In this document: positions 1 through 6,678 of the stretch, one piece after another
How positions within the stretch are numbered: the first letter of the stretch is position 1
Layout: the number at the start of each line of letters is the position of its first letter
Notes under the pieces: model-generated
Databases searched by the model: none
The model's input: only the letters and a program-made list of their open reading frames with translations
What the model was told of the DNA's origin: nothing
DNA from: an uncultured Acholeplasmatales bacterium
GTDB lineage: Bacteria > Bacillota_I > Bacilli_A > ML615J-28 > CAG-698
DNA: 13,825 nt
Direction: 5' to 3'
Assembly (NCBI GenBank): GCA_937877075.1
Contig: CALEGD010000110.1
Location: forward strand, 1-13,825
Made by a program: the position numbers and the translations under genes

Positions 1-682
1 TCGGAGCTTCACCGATTAAAAGTGATGTGGTATCTTTTATTAATCCTATTCCGCTGATAATAATCATAATCGAAACCAATATTCCTATATAACCGTCAAG
101 ATTTAATCCCCAATAACGATAGATAAGACAACTGACAAGTACCGCCGAAGTCTGAAGATAATCATTTCTACTATCGACTGATGTAGTTATCAGAGTTTTA
201 GAATTAATTAACTTCCCGTTTTTACGATAAAAGCTGCTCTGCCAGAATTTCAATAGAATCGCTGCGGAAAGCATAATCAAAGTAAAGTTTTCAATAATTA
301 ATTCTGATGGAGTTATTATCTTTTCGATTGAAGACTTTAATAAGATTCCACCAACAAGAAAAATAATAAAGGAAATAACTAATCCCGTTACATATTCCAA
401 TCTTTGATGTCCATATGGATGGTTTTTATCCGCCGGTAAACTCGAAATCTTAAAACCGATTAAAGTAATAATTGAAGTAGAAACATCGGATAAATTATTT
501 AAACCGTCGGCAGTAATTGCCACACTCCCTATCAGAATACCAGTAATAATTTTAAATCCTGATAAAAACAGATTTGTAAAGATGCCGACAAATCCCGATA
601 AGGTTCCGTAAGCATGCCTGACTTTAGGATCTTGATAATCTTTATAATTTTTAATAAATAGTTTTACAAGTAGTTTTTGCAT
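1..682 (-). CDS. Cation diffusion facilitator (CDF) family efflux transporter, probably Mn-type; 3' end outside window
   Basis: Membrane antiporter expected to export a divalent metal from the cytoplasm in exchange for protons. The first 227 residues are visible and the frame is still open at the window edge, so the last membrane part and the cytoplasmic C-terminal domain (family length about 290-300) are missing. Visible marks: hydrophobic segments near residues 30-53, 66-80, 100-116, 132-147 and 195-213; the signature HPYGHQRLE at 88-96; and two metal-site motifs, N62-xxx-D66 in TM2 and D170-xxx-D174 in TM5. CDF proteins specific for zinc usually have His/Asp at these positions; an N/D plus D/D site is typical of Mn-exporting members such as the MntE and MneP/MneS types. 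Manganese is therefore the likeliest substrate, by inference. The start ATG at 682 has an AAGG motif 8 bases upstream (691-694). It lies 92 bases downstream of the small gene before it, with a possible promoter of its own. Confidence 0.9.
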   Translation of the reverse strand, partial: MQKLLVKLFIKNYKDYQDPKVRHAYGTLSGFVGIFTNLFLSGFKIITGILIGSVAITADGLNNLSDVSTSIITLIGFKISSLPADKNHPYGHQRLEYVTGLVISFIIFLVGGILLKSSIEKIITPSELIIENFTLIMLSAAILLKFWQSSFYRKNGKLINSKTLITTSVDSRNDYLQTSAVLVSCLIYRYWGLNLDGYIGILVSIMIIISGIGLIKDTTSLLIGEAP

Positions 683-729
683 TTGATAATCCTTATGATT
701 GTTTATTATTAGTTTTGATAATTATTATA

Positions 730-758
730 ATTTTACTCTTTTTTCTTCATTAACGCAA
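730..758 (-). promoter_or_regulatory. Possible sigma-A promoter of the CDF transporter gene
   Basis: On the minus strand TTGCGT (753-758) and TAAAAT (730-735) are separated by 17 bases, giving a leader of about 40 bases before the ATG at 682. The -35 matches only in TTG. A second -10-like TATAAT overlaps just downstream at 724-729 without a good -35. Confidence 0.35.
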
Positions 759-774
759 GTCAGAAGTTAAAATA

Positions 775-1014
775 CTATTCGCTTTTATCATTCGGGAAAA
801 TCTCAACTATCTTATCTTCTACAATCTTAATCGTATTTTTTAAGAACTTTCCCAGTTCAGTTGAAAAATTCTGAAGTTTTTCTTCAAATTCATCTTTCTC
901 TTTTTGAAAGCGATTTGTTTTCTTTTTATCCAATTCTTCTAAAAGAACCCTCGCTTCTTCAACTGAGATTTCCTTTGATTCAAGCATTCGCAGAATCCGC
1001 ATTCTTTCTTCCAT
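775..1014 (-). CDS. Small SHOCT-like / YvlB-N-like protein (79 aa), function unknown
   Basis: A 79-residue soluble, highly charged protein. Residues 1-30 (EERMRILRMLESKEISVEEARVLLEEL region, described in parts: RILRMLESKEIS then VEEARVLLEEL) fit the short helix-turn-helix pattern of SHOCT-like domains found at the N-terminus of YvlB/LiaX-type proteins, in which a line such as 'L..GEIT.EEA..LL' recurs. Residues 33-72 form a long charged amphipathic helix that could be a coiled coil. There is no signal peptide or membrane segment. The start was placed at the second in-frame ATG because a strong GGAGGTG lies 5 bases upstream of it; an ATG 18 bases earlier would sit upstream of that site. The gene stands alone between the acpP terminator and the CDF gene. 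YvlB/LiaX proteins belong to cell-envelope stress circuits in other Bacillota, but this protein lacks their C-terminal adhesin-like domain, so the role is open. Confidence 0.7.
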   Translation of the reverse strand: MEERMRILRMLESKEISVEEARVLLEELDKKKTNRFQKEKDEFEEKLQNFSTELGKFLKNTIKIVEDKIVEIFPNDKSE

Positions 1015-1019
1015 CTTTT

Positions 1020-1026
1020 CACCTCC
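1020..1026 (-). promoter_or_regulatory. Ribosome binding site deciding the start of the SHOCT-like gene
   Basis: GGAGGTG on the minus strand, 5 bases before the ATG at 1014. It lies inside the first codons of the longer reading frame that starts at 1032, so the shorter product is the supported one. Confidence 0.8.
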
Positions 1027-1061
1027 ATTCAATTATATACATAAATGAAGGTTTTTATATT

Positions 1062-1090
1062 AAAAAAACTTTAAACCGAAGTTTAAAGTT
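1062..1090 (-). terminator. Rho-independent terminator of acpP
   Basis: Perfect 10-bp stem AACTTTAAAC / GTTTAAAGTT (1081-1090 with 1067-1076) closed by a TTCG tetraloop (1077-1080), followed on the minus strand by a run of seven T (1062-1068, partly in the stem). It begins 13 bases after the acpP stop codon. Confidence 0.88.
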
Positions 1091-1102
1091 CTTCATGGAA
1101 AT

Positions 1103-1324
1103 TTATTTTTCTAAATATTGAACAATATCATTAACCTTACGAATATTTTGAGCAGCTTCGTCACTAACCTGAACATCGAACTCTTCTTCAATGGCCATGA
1201 TTAGTTCAACAGCGTCTAATGAATCTGCGCCTAAGTCTTCAGAAAGACGGGAATCTAATTGAATTTCTTCTTCTTTTAAATTCAATTCTTTTGCAATTAT
1301 TTTCTTAACTTTTTCAAATACCAT
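1103..1324 (-). CDS. acpP: Acyl carrier protein
   Basis: Carries growing fatty-acyl chains as thioesters on a 4'-phosphopantetheine arm during type II fatty acid synthesis in the cytoplasm, and donates acyl groups for phospholipid synthesis. The 73-residue acidic protein has the classic length and four-helix pattern; the attachment motif LGADSLD is at residues 31-37 with Ser35 as the modified residue. The start at 1324 is chosen over a longer frame from 1381 because AGGAGG sits 9 bases upstream and the product then begins MVFEKVKKII, as is normal for the family; the longer frame would also run through the promoter. It is a single-gene unit with its own strong promoter and terminator, although the lipid kinase gene upstream has no terminator of its own and could read into it. 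No fab genes are adjacent. Confidence 0.96.
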   Translation of the reverse strand: MVFEKVKKIIAKELNLKEEEIQLDSRLSEDLGADSLDAVELIMAIEEEFDVQVSDEAAQNIRKVNDIVQYLEK

Positions 1325-1333
1325 TGTTATATT

Positions 1334-1339
1334 CCTCCT
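1334..1339 (-). promoter_or_regulatory. Ribosome binding site of acpP
   Basis: AGGAGG on the minus strand, 9 bases before the ATG at 1324. It fixes the acpP start and rules out the 19-residue N-terminal extension of the longer frame. Confidence 0.85.
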
Positions 1340-1352
1340 AAGTATATGTCTT

Positions 1353-1381
1353 ATTATATATAAATTATTAAGAATTGTCAA
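1353..1381 (-). promoter_or_regulatory. Consensus sigma-A promoter of acpP
   Basis: On the minus strand a perfect TTGACA (-35, 1376-1381) and a perfect TATAAT (-10, 1353-1358) are separated by exactly 17 bases. Transcription should start near 1346, giving a leader of about 20 bases that contains the AGGAGG. Both boxes match consensus at every base, which suits a highly expressed gene. Confidence 0.88.
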
Positions 1382-1393
1382 CTTTTTTATCCA

Positions 1394-2311
1394 TTAATCA
1401 TTTTGCAACTTCTTAGGAATAATGAATTTAAGAAGTTTAGGAAAAATTTCAATTCTGATTTTAGAATCTTTGAGAATTTCTCCGTCAAGGCAACAATTTA
1501 TTGGCTTTTCGGATTCTATTTCTACAAGTTTTCCCCGACGGAAAAAGATTAAATCTTTCAACTCTTCTCTATCAAGATGCTCGCCTTTTTTATAAGTTTT
1601 GATAAAACGCAGGAATTTTAGGCGAGATAATTTTTTTACCGCTACAATATCCATTAAACCGTCACTAACCGAAGCCTGAGGTGCACAATAAAAACCACCG
1701 CCGTAACAAATAGAATTAGCAGCAGCGCAAAGTGTAACCTCTCCGCTATATAACATTTCTCCGTCAACAAAAATCTTTAATTTCTTGGTTAATTTTTTGA
1801 AGAAACTTACAATTACACCTAAGATATAAGCTCCTTTACCGCTGACTAAGGGAAGCCTTTTATAATTAATCATCCGGTCACCGACATCGGCATCTAAACC
1901 GATATTAAAGATATTAATGACATAACGATTATTAAAACGCATTAAATCAATTTCAATTTCTTTCCCATGAATTAAACTAGGTAAATTCAGAAAATCTTCG
2001 GCGGTTCCGAAGTACTTGACAAAATCATTACCTGACCCGATTGGATAACAAGTAATAGAAGTATTTTTATATCCGACAACACCGTTTGCGACTTCATTTA
2101 AAGTGCCGTCACCACCACAACTATAGAAACGTTTTTCCTCATCCTGATGCTCCTCGCAATATTTTTGTACGAATACTTGTGCATCCAGTCTTCCTTTGGT
2201 AATGTAGAGAAGATAATCTTCCTCATTAAGAACCTTTTCAACAATTTCTGTAACCTTTTTGCTGAGATCATATTTCCCGGCTTTTGGATTGATGATAAAA
2301 ATGTGTTTCAT
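1394..2311 (-). CDS. Diacylglycerol kinase-family lipid kinase (DagK/YegS-like)
   Basis: Expected to transfer phosphate from ATP to a lipid hydroxyl, most likely diacylglycerol, returning it to phosphatidic acid at the inner face of the membrane. The 305-residue protein has the normal family length (about 290-310). Seen in order: INPKAGK at 7-13, the nucleotide-binding GGDGTLNEV at 66-74, PIGSGNDF at 90-97, and the C-terminal LDGE at 275-278 that closes the catalytic site in this family. The order and spacing are those of an active enzyme. The ribosome site is AAGGGAG only 2 bases before the ATG (2314-2320). It follows the nucleotidyltransferase-fold gene after an 11-base gap, so the two are probably co-transcribed. 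Sphingosine or undecaprenol-type substrates cannot be excluded from sequence alone. Recycling of DAG would matter if the organism makes lipoteichoic acid, which is an inference. Confidence 0.9.
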   Translation of the reverse strand: MKHIFIINPKAGKYDLSKKVTEIVEKVLNEEDYLLYITKGRLDAQVFVQKYCEEHQDEEKRFYSCGGDGTLNEVANGVVGYKNTSITCYPIGSGNDFVKYFGTAEDFLNLPSLIHGKEIEIDLMRFNNRYVINIFNIGLDADVGDRMINYKRLPLVSGKGAYILGVIVSFFKKLTKKLKIFVDGEMLYSGEVTLCAAANSICYGGGFYCAPQASVSDGLMDIVAVKKLSRLKFLRFIKTYKKGEHLDREELKDLIFFRRGKLVEIESEKPINCCLDGEILKDSKIRIEIFPKLLKFIIPKKLQND

Positions 2312-2322
2312 AACTCCCTTTC

Positions 2323-3090
2323 TTAGATTATACTCATAATGAGATTTTTAGAAAAATGGTAAAAGTCAAAATTTACATGTTGAACAATCTTTAAGGGTAA
2401 ACTACCAATAAAACTGTCGATCCCCAAAAACATCCTTTTTACGGCTTCGAGGTTATTATCTAAATTAAGTTTGGTTACGATTTCTGTCAATACTCGCCTT
2501 GATTCAAAATCAATCTTTTTTAAATAATTCTTCAATCCTAATTTTGCGTTTTCCGAATCAAATTTATTTCGAAAAAGCGAGGCGAAATCTTCAAACAATA
2601 TTGAGGATATTCTTAAGGTTGCAAGAAAATCCCGGCGTTTATAGGCCGTATGATATTCACGGGCATTTAAACAAAAGGAATCAAGGAGTTCCCCAATTTC
2701 CTGCGGCGAATAAGAAAAAGGTAATTTTTTATATTCCGAAAGGATTTTCAAGGGGTCATGGATAACGATAATATCCCCCGTTTGACTATATGATCTACCT
2801 CTGACAGCAAAGAGACTTGCTTTTATACCATTTTCATAAATACAAACAACTTGAGGATGATTAGAAAAAAGGAATGTATGGTAAAGAATTGGCTGATAAG
2901 ATTCCAAGTATTCAAGCCTTTTGTCCAGAAAACGGTCATAATCTTTATCTGCGACCATAATATATAAATCCACACTGGAAAATTCATCGTTATCACGCCG
3001 AGCGATTGAACCTTTTAAATAAATTGCCTCACATATTCGATCGGCGATAATCTTCTCCGAAACTATTTCTACTATTTTATACTGCTCCAT
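2323..3090 (-). CDS. Nucleotidyltransferase-fold protein (MNT/KNT-like) with a substituted active-site Asp
   Basis: A 255-residue protein whose N-terminal 100 residues look like the polymerase-beta nucleotidyltransferase fold: strand, then the glycine-serine motif KGSIARR at 26-32, then SSVDLYIMV at 38-46. The family pattern after GS is 'SDxDL', with two metal-binding acids; here it reads S38-S39-V40-D41-L42, so the first Asp is Ser and only the second remains. Residues about 120-255 are helical, as in substrate-binding domains of aminoglycoside nucleotidyltransferase-like proteins. The start at 3090 is supported by AGAGGTG 5 bases upstream; a frame beginning at 3117 would run through that site. 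It lies directly ahead of the lipid kinase gene. Whether it still transfers nucleotides is doubtful; a binding or regulatory role, or an antitoxin-like partner, is possible. No HEPN partner is adjacent. Confidence 0.65.
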   Translation of the reverse strand: MEQYKIVEIVSEKIIADRICEAIYLKGSIARRDNDEFSSVDLYIMVADKDYDRFLDKRLEYLESYQPILYHTFLFSNHPQVVCIYENGIKASLFAVRGRSYSQTGDIIVIHDPLKILSEYKKLPFSYSPQEIGELLDSFCLNAREYHTAYKRRDFLATLRISSILFEDFASLFRNKFDSENAKLGLKNYLKKIDFESRRVLTEIVTKLNLDNNLEAVKRMFLGIDSFIGSLPLKIVQHVNFDFYHFSKNLIMSII

Positions 3091-3095
3091 TTTAT

Positions 3096-3102
3096 CACCT
3101 CT
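3096..3102 (-). promoter_or_regulatory. Ribosome binding site deciding the start of the nucleotidyltransferase-fold gene
   Basis: AGAGGTG on the minus strand, 5 bases before the ATG at 3090. It lies inside the first nine codons of the longer reading frame from 3117. Confidence 0.75.
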
Positions 3103-3105
3103 TCT

Positions 3106-3134
3106 ATTATACAACAATACGAAAAATAAGCCAA
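3106..3134 (-). promoter_or_regulatory. Weak candidate promoter of the nucleotidyltransferase-kinase unit
   Basis: TATAAT (3106-3111) and TTGGCT (3129-3134) on the minus strand are 17 bases apart. The -35 lies inside the tex terminator stem and the predicted start (about 3099) falls within the ribosome binding site, so the call is uncertain. Confidence 0.3.
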
Positions 3135-3156
3135 TATTGATTATTGGCTTATTTTT
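3122..3156 (-). terminator. Rho-independent terminator of tex
   Basis: A perfect 15-bp inverted repeat (3122-3136 with 3142-3156) around a 5-base loop, with AAGCCAATA/TATTGGCTT as the core and A/T runs at both outer ends. It starts 4 bases after the tex stop codon. It is symmetrical enough to work on either strand, but only the minus strand carries a gene ending here. Confidence 0.85.
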
Positions 3157-3160
3157 GATT

Positions 3161-5389
3161 TTACTTAACTTGTGGCGGGATCATACTCAGTTCAACCCGA
3201 CCTTTCATCGGTTCAACCGAAACCACCCATACTTTTACTATCTGACCGACACTCACTTTATCAAGCGGATGGCGGATATAATCTTTACTCATTCGGGAAA
3301 GATGAACAAGTCCGTCTTCTTTAACTCCACAGTCAACAAAGGCTCCAAAGTCAACTACATTCCGAACAGTTCCCTGTAATTCCATACCAGGTTTAAGATC
3401 TTCAAGTTTTAAAACATCATTACGAAGAATCGGTTTATCGAAACTATCACGCGGGTCACGGAGTGGCGCAATGAAAGCATCTAAGATATCGTTGAAGGTA
3501 TATTCACCGACATCAAGTCCTTCCATCAGCTCTTTCCGATTGGCTTTCTTAATTGCTTCGACCAATTCATCGGTACCGATATCATCTTTAGAAAAACCGA
3601 GCCTTTCTAAAATCTTAACGGCTACATCATAACTTTCCGGATGAATTCCGGTCATATCAAGTTTTTCATCACCGTCAGGAATTCTTAAGAAACCATAAGC
3701 TTGTTCTAATGTTTTAGGGCCGATTCCCTTAATACCCTTAAGTTCATCACGATTCTTAAAACTACCGTTTCCATCACGGAAATTAACGATTAATTTTGCA
3801 GAGCGGGCATTTAGACCGGAAACACGTTGAAGCAACGGAATCGAAGCACTATTAATATTAACGCCTACTTTATTAACGGCCGAAGAAACAACAAAATCCA
3901 AAGATTCATTTAACTTAGACTGGGTAACATCGTATTGATACTGTCCGACCCCGATAGATTTCGGATCGATTTTAACCAATTCCGCAAGTGGATCTTGAAG
4001 ACGACGGGCAATCGAAACAGCCGATCTTTCTTCAACATGGTAATCCGGGAATTCTTCACGAGCAAGCTCACTAGCAGAATAAATTGAAGCTCCGGCTTCA
4101 TTTACAATGATATAATGAACTTCTTTATCAGTTAACTTCAATGTATCGGCAACAAAAGATTCGGTTTCGCGGCTTGCTGTACCATTACCGATTGCAATTA
4201 CCTCTACATGATATTTATCAATAATATTAAGGATAGCATTGACGCTTTTTTGATAACTGGAATCGGAAACTTCAGAATTTTTACTCATTTGATTCGGAAA
4301 AATTACACCCTTATCCAGTACTTTTCCGGTTTCGTCAACTACAGCCAGTTTACATCCGGTCCTAAACGCCGGGTCAATACCTAAAACTACCTTTCCTTTC
4401 ATCGGTGGAGTTAAAAGATAATTTTTTAAATTTTCCATAAAGACTTTAATTGCTTGGTCTTCAGCTTTTTCTTTGAGTTCAGCTCTGATTTCCCTTTCTA
4501 CCGAAGGTTTAATCAAACGGCGATAAGCATCCTCTATAGCTTCTTTAACATAATCTGCAGTTATTGAATCAGAATTAGTGATGACTTGACGAGTCAAAAA
4601 TCTTAAAACATGTTCAATATCTTCTTCAATACCAACCTTAAGAACCTTTTCGGTTTCACCACGATTTAAAGCCAAAACCCGGTGATGTTTAATAGTGCTA
4701 ATCGGCTCACTGTATTCATAATACATCTCATAGACTCTTTTTTCATCCAGCGATTCATCACGAACGCTAGAAGCGATATTGGAACGTCTTTGATAGAAAC
4801 TCCGAATCCATTTCCGATATCTCGGTTCGTCTGAGACCGTTTCCGCAACAATATCTTTAGCTCCTTGGAGAGCATCGGATTCGTCCTTGACAATCAATTT
4901 CTCTTTTTCTATTTCTTCAGTGATTTCAGTGGTTACATATTTTTTTGCTTCTTCTAAGACATCGCCTTCAAGCGGAAAACTAAGCAAATATTCCGCAAGC
5001 GGCTCCAAACCTTTGCGCTTAGCTTCAGTAGCTCTGGTCTTTTTCTTTTCTTTATAAGGGCGATATATATCTTCCACTTCCGCAAGTTTTGTTGCTTTGA
5101 TAATTTCATTTTTAATTTCTTCGGTCAGTTTACCCTTTTCTTCAATAAGACGCATAACTGCTTCTTTTCTCTCCGCCAGTTTCTGACCATAATCCCATTC
5201 CTGATAAATAGCTCTAATTTGTTCCTCATCAAGTCCGCCTGTTGCTTCCTTCCGATAACGGGCAATAAAAGGAACCGTTCCCCCTTCTTCAATCAATTTC
5301 AGAACCGCTTCGATCTGACTGATTTTAACTTTTTGTTCTTCTTCAATCTTTTTTAATAATTGCTCATTAATGTAATTATTTTCTACCAT
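3161..5389 (-). CDS. tex: Tex-family RNA-binding transcription accessory protein
   Basis: Cytoplasmic nucleic-acid-binding protein of the Tex/Spt6 family, linked in other bacteria to transcription and to rRNA or toxin-gene expression. The 742-residue length is normal (about 720-780). Domains in order: N-terminal helical Tex region with the signature VPFIARYRKEATGGLDE (39-55) and EDIYRPYKEKKKTRAT (106-121); a YqgF/RNase H-like domain (about 330-455) with GIDPAFRTGCK (337-347) and IGNGTASRE (400-408); helix-hairpin-helix segments (about 500-565) with VGVNINSAS and GIKGIGPKT; and a C-terminal S1 RNA-binding domain (about 667-738) with GTVRNVVDFGAFVD and GLVHLS. The start at 5389 has GGAGGA 6 bases upstream. 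It follows cinA by 62 bases with no terminator between, but also has its own promoter, and is closed by a strong terminator. Confidence 0.97.
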   Translation of the reverse strand: MVENNYINEQLLKKIEEEQKVKISQIEAVLKLIEEGGTVPFIARYRKEATGGLDEEQIRAIYQEWDYGQKLAERKEAVMRLIEEKGKLTEEIKNEIIKATKLAEVEDIYRPYKEKKKTRATEAKRKGLEPLAEYLLSFPLEGDVLEEAKKYVTTEITEEIEKEKLIVKDESDALQGAKDIVAETVSDEPRYRKWIRSFYQRRSNIASSVRDESLDEKRVYEMYYEYSEPISTIKHHRVLALNRGETEKVLKVGIEEDIEHVLRFLTRQVITNSDSITADYVKEAIEDAYRRLIKPSVEREIRAELKEKAEDQAIKVFMENLKNYLLTPPMKGKVVLGIDPAFRTGCKLAVVDETGKVLDKGVIFPNQMSKNSEVSDSSYQKSVNAILNIIDKYHVEVIAIGNGTASRETESFVADTLKLTDKEVHYIIVNEAGASIYSASELAREEFPDYHVEERSAVSIARRLQDPLAELVKIDPKSIGVGQYQYDVTQSKLNESLDFVVSSAVNKVGVNINSASIPLLQRVSGLNARSAKLIVNFRDGNGSFKNRDELKGIKGIGPKTLEQAYGFLRIPDGDEKLDMTGIHPESYDVAVKILERLGFSKDDIGTDELVEAIKKANRKELMEGLDVGEYTFNDILDAFIAPLRDPRDSFDKPILRNDVLKLEDLKPGMELQGTVRNVVDFGAFVDCGVKEDGLVHLSRMSKDYIRHPLDKVSVGQIVKVWVVSVEPMKGRVELSMIPPQVK

Positions 5390-5395
5390 TTTAAA

Positions 5396-5401
5396 TCCTC
5401 C
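5396..5401 (-). promoter_or_regulatory. Ribosome binding site of tex
   Basis: GGAGGA on the minus strand, 6 bases before the ATG at 5389. Confidence 0.8.
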
Positions 5402-5420
5402 ATTTTATTACAACATTCTA

Positions 5421-5449
5421 ATTATACCACTTTGGAAACATAATCGCAA
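5421..5449 (-). promoter_or_regulatory. Extended -10 promoter of tex
   Basis: On the minus strand TTGCGA (5444-5449) and a perfect TATAAT (5421-5426) are 17 bases apart, and the bases before the -10 read TGG, the extended -10 motif. Transcription would begin near 5414, about 25 bases before the ATG. The -35 starts 3 bases after the cinA stop codon. Confidence 0.72.
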
Positions 5450-5451
5450 AT

Positions 5452-6669
5452 TTATCTATCCTTTATCAAAAGGAAAAGTCGATATAAAATCCAAAGGCAG
5501 GCTTTCTTCCGGATTTGCTCACGATTTCCTTTAAATACCTTTGCTTCCGAAATACTTTCATTTTTAACCATGATTCCATAATGAACCAAACCAACCGGTT
5601 TTCTTAAACTTCCGCCACCCGGTCCGGCTATTCCGCTGACCCCAATAAGAACATCCGCTTGATTAAGTTTCTTCAGTCCCTCAATCATTTCCAGAACAAC
5701 CGGACTGCTTACAACCCCATGTTCTCTAATTGTTTCTTCCTTAACTCCGAGGTATTTCATTTTAGAATTATTACTATAGGTAATAAAACCTTCCTCAAAT
5801 ACTTTTGACGCTCCGGGAACATTAACCAACATCGAGGAAAGCATCCCCCCGGTACAGCTTTCACAGATGCTGATACGCCACTGTTTCTTCTTCAGAAGTT
5901 TAATAATTACTTCTTCAATACCCTCACCGTTATCGCTGATTATATATTCAGCCATCAAATTCCGAAAATCTAAAAGAGCCAGTTGATATTCATCTCGGTC
6001 TTGGGGATTGCTTCTAATCTCATAACGAATCTGTCCGCCTCCCGGATAAGAGGCTATTTTTATCTTGGGATATTTATTGAAAAAGGAAGAAAGATATTCC
6101 TCAAATTCCGATTCTCCTTTACCCATAACCAAAAAATCAACTACCGAATCAGATTCCCCTGTCTCTTTTAAAAGATAAGGCCTAACTGAGTCTTTAACCA
6201 TCGGCACCAATTCCACAGGCGGTCCGACCAAAATTATATAAGTTTTCTCTTGTTGGCGGATAATGGCTCCGTTGGCAGTTCCGAGCTTATTTTCTAGAAT
6301 AAATGCTTCTTTAGGAAAGAGTACTTGTCTTTCATTGCAAAGAGGATACTCTTTTCCGAAATAATCTTCTAAATGTTTTAGTGCTTCACTTTTTCTTTCG
6401 GTAACTAAACCTAAACTCCTAAAGATCACTTCCTTGGTAATATCATCCCTTGTCGGTCCGAGGCCTCCGGTTGTAACCAAGATTTCCGCATCGCTATTCT
6501 TGAAAAGTGAAAGTTCGGCTTCGATCATTTTGGGGTCATCTCCGATTACTACCGTCCGCTCCGTCCGGATGCCGATTTTATCAAGTTCTCGGGAAATAAA
6601 GGCCGCATTGGTATTAATTACTTTCCCGTTAAGGACCTCTTCACCGATGCATAATATACAAGCTTTCAT
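5452..6669 (-). CDS. cinA: CinA-family protein: MoaB/MogA-like domain fused to nicotinamide-nucleotide amidase (PncC)
   Basis: Two-domain cytoplasmic enzyme. The C-terminal half deamidates nicotinamide mononucleotide to nicotinic acid mononucleotide for NAD salvage; the N-terminal half belongs to the molybdopterin-binding fold and acts in many CinA proteins as an ADP-ribose pyrophosphatase. The 405-residue length is normal. Seen: IGEEVLNGKVINTN (8-21) and TTGGLGPTRDD (66-76) in the N-terminal domain; the PncC motif CESCTGG (269-275), SGIAGPGGG (345-353) and KPVG (357-360) in the C-terminal domain. The start at 6669 is preferred over an ATG five codons upstream because GAGG lies 5 bases before it. 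That site overlaps the ychF stop codon, so translation is probably coupled. recA, which follows cinA in many Bacillota, is not next to it here; tex is. Confidence 0.95.
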   Translation of the reverse strand: MKACILCIGEEVLNGKVINTNAAFISRELDKIGIRTERTVVIGDDPKMIEAELSLFKNSDAEILVTTGGLGPTRDDITKEVIFRSLGLVTERKSEALKHLEDYFGKEYPLCNERQVLFPKEAFILENKLGTANGAIIRQQEKTYIILVGPPVELVPMVKDSVRPYLLKETGESDSVVDFLVMGKGESEFEEYLSSFFNKYPKIKIASYPGGGQIRYEIRSNPQDRDEYQLALLDFRNLMAEYIISDNGEGIEEVIIKLLKKKQWRISICESCTGGMLSSMLVNVPGASKVFEEGFITYSNNSKMKYLGVKEETIREHGVVSSPVVLEMIEGLKKLNQADVLIGVSGIAGPGGGSLRKPVGLVHYGIMVKNESISEAKVFKGNREQIRKKACLWILYRLFLLIKDR

Positions 6670-6674
6670 CTTAA

Positions 6675-6678
6675 CCTC
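6675..6678 (-). promoter_or_regulatory. Ribosome binding site of cinA overlapping the ychF stop
   Basis: GAGG on the minus strand, 5 bases before the ATG at 6669. It shares bases with the ychF stop codon TGA (6677-6679), a layout typical of translational coupling. Confidence 0.65.

Noticed and set aside
1032..1037. TATAAT before the SHOCT-like gene as a promoter
   Set aside because: No -35 match at 16-18 bases and the predicted start lies within the SD; likely chance in AT-rich sequence.
861..1121. Plus-strand open frame of 86 codons across the SHOCT-like gene and the acpP terminator
   Set aside because: It runs antisense through a gene with a strong SD and through a terminator, and has no SD or recognisable protein features.
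1325..1381. N-terminal extension of acyl carrier protein from an ATG at 1381
   Set aside because: It would be translated from DNA that holds the promoter and the SD; the shorter start gives the normal ACP N-terminus.
3137..3379. Plus-strand open frame of 80 codons opposite the end of tex
   Set aside because: It begins within the tex terminator and is antisense to the S1 domain, whose coding pattern is clear.
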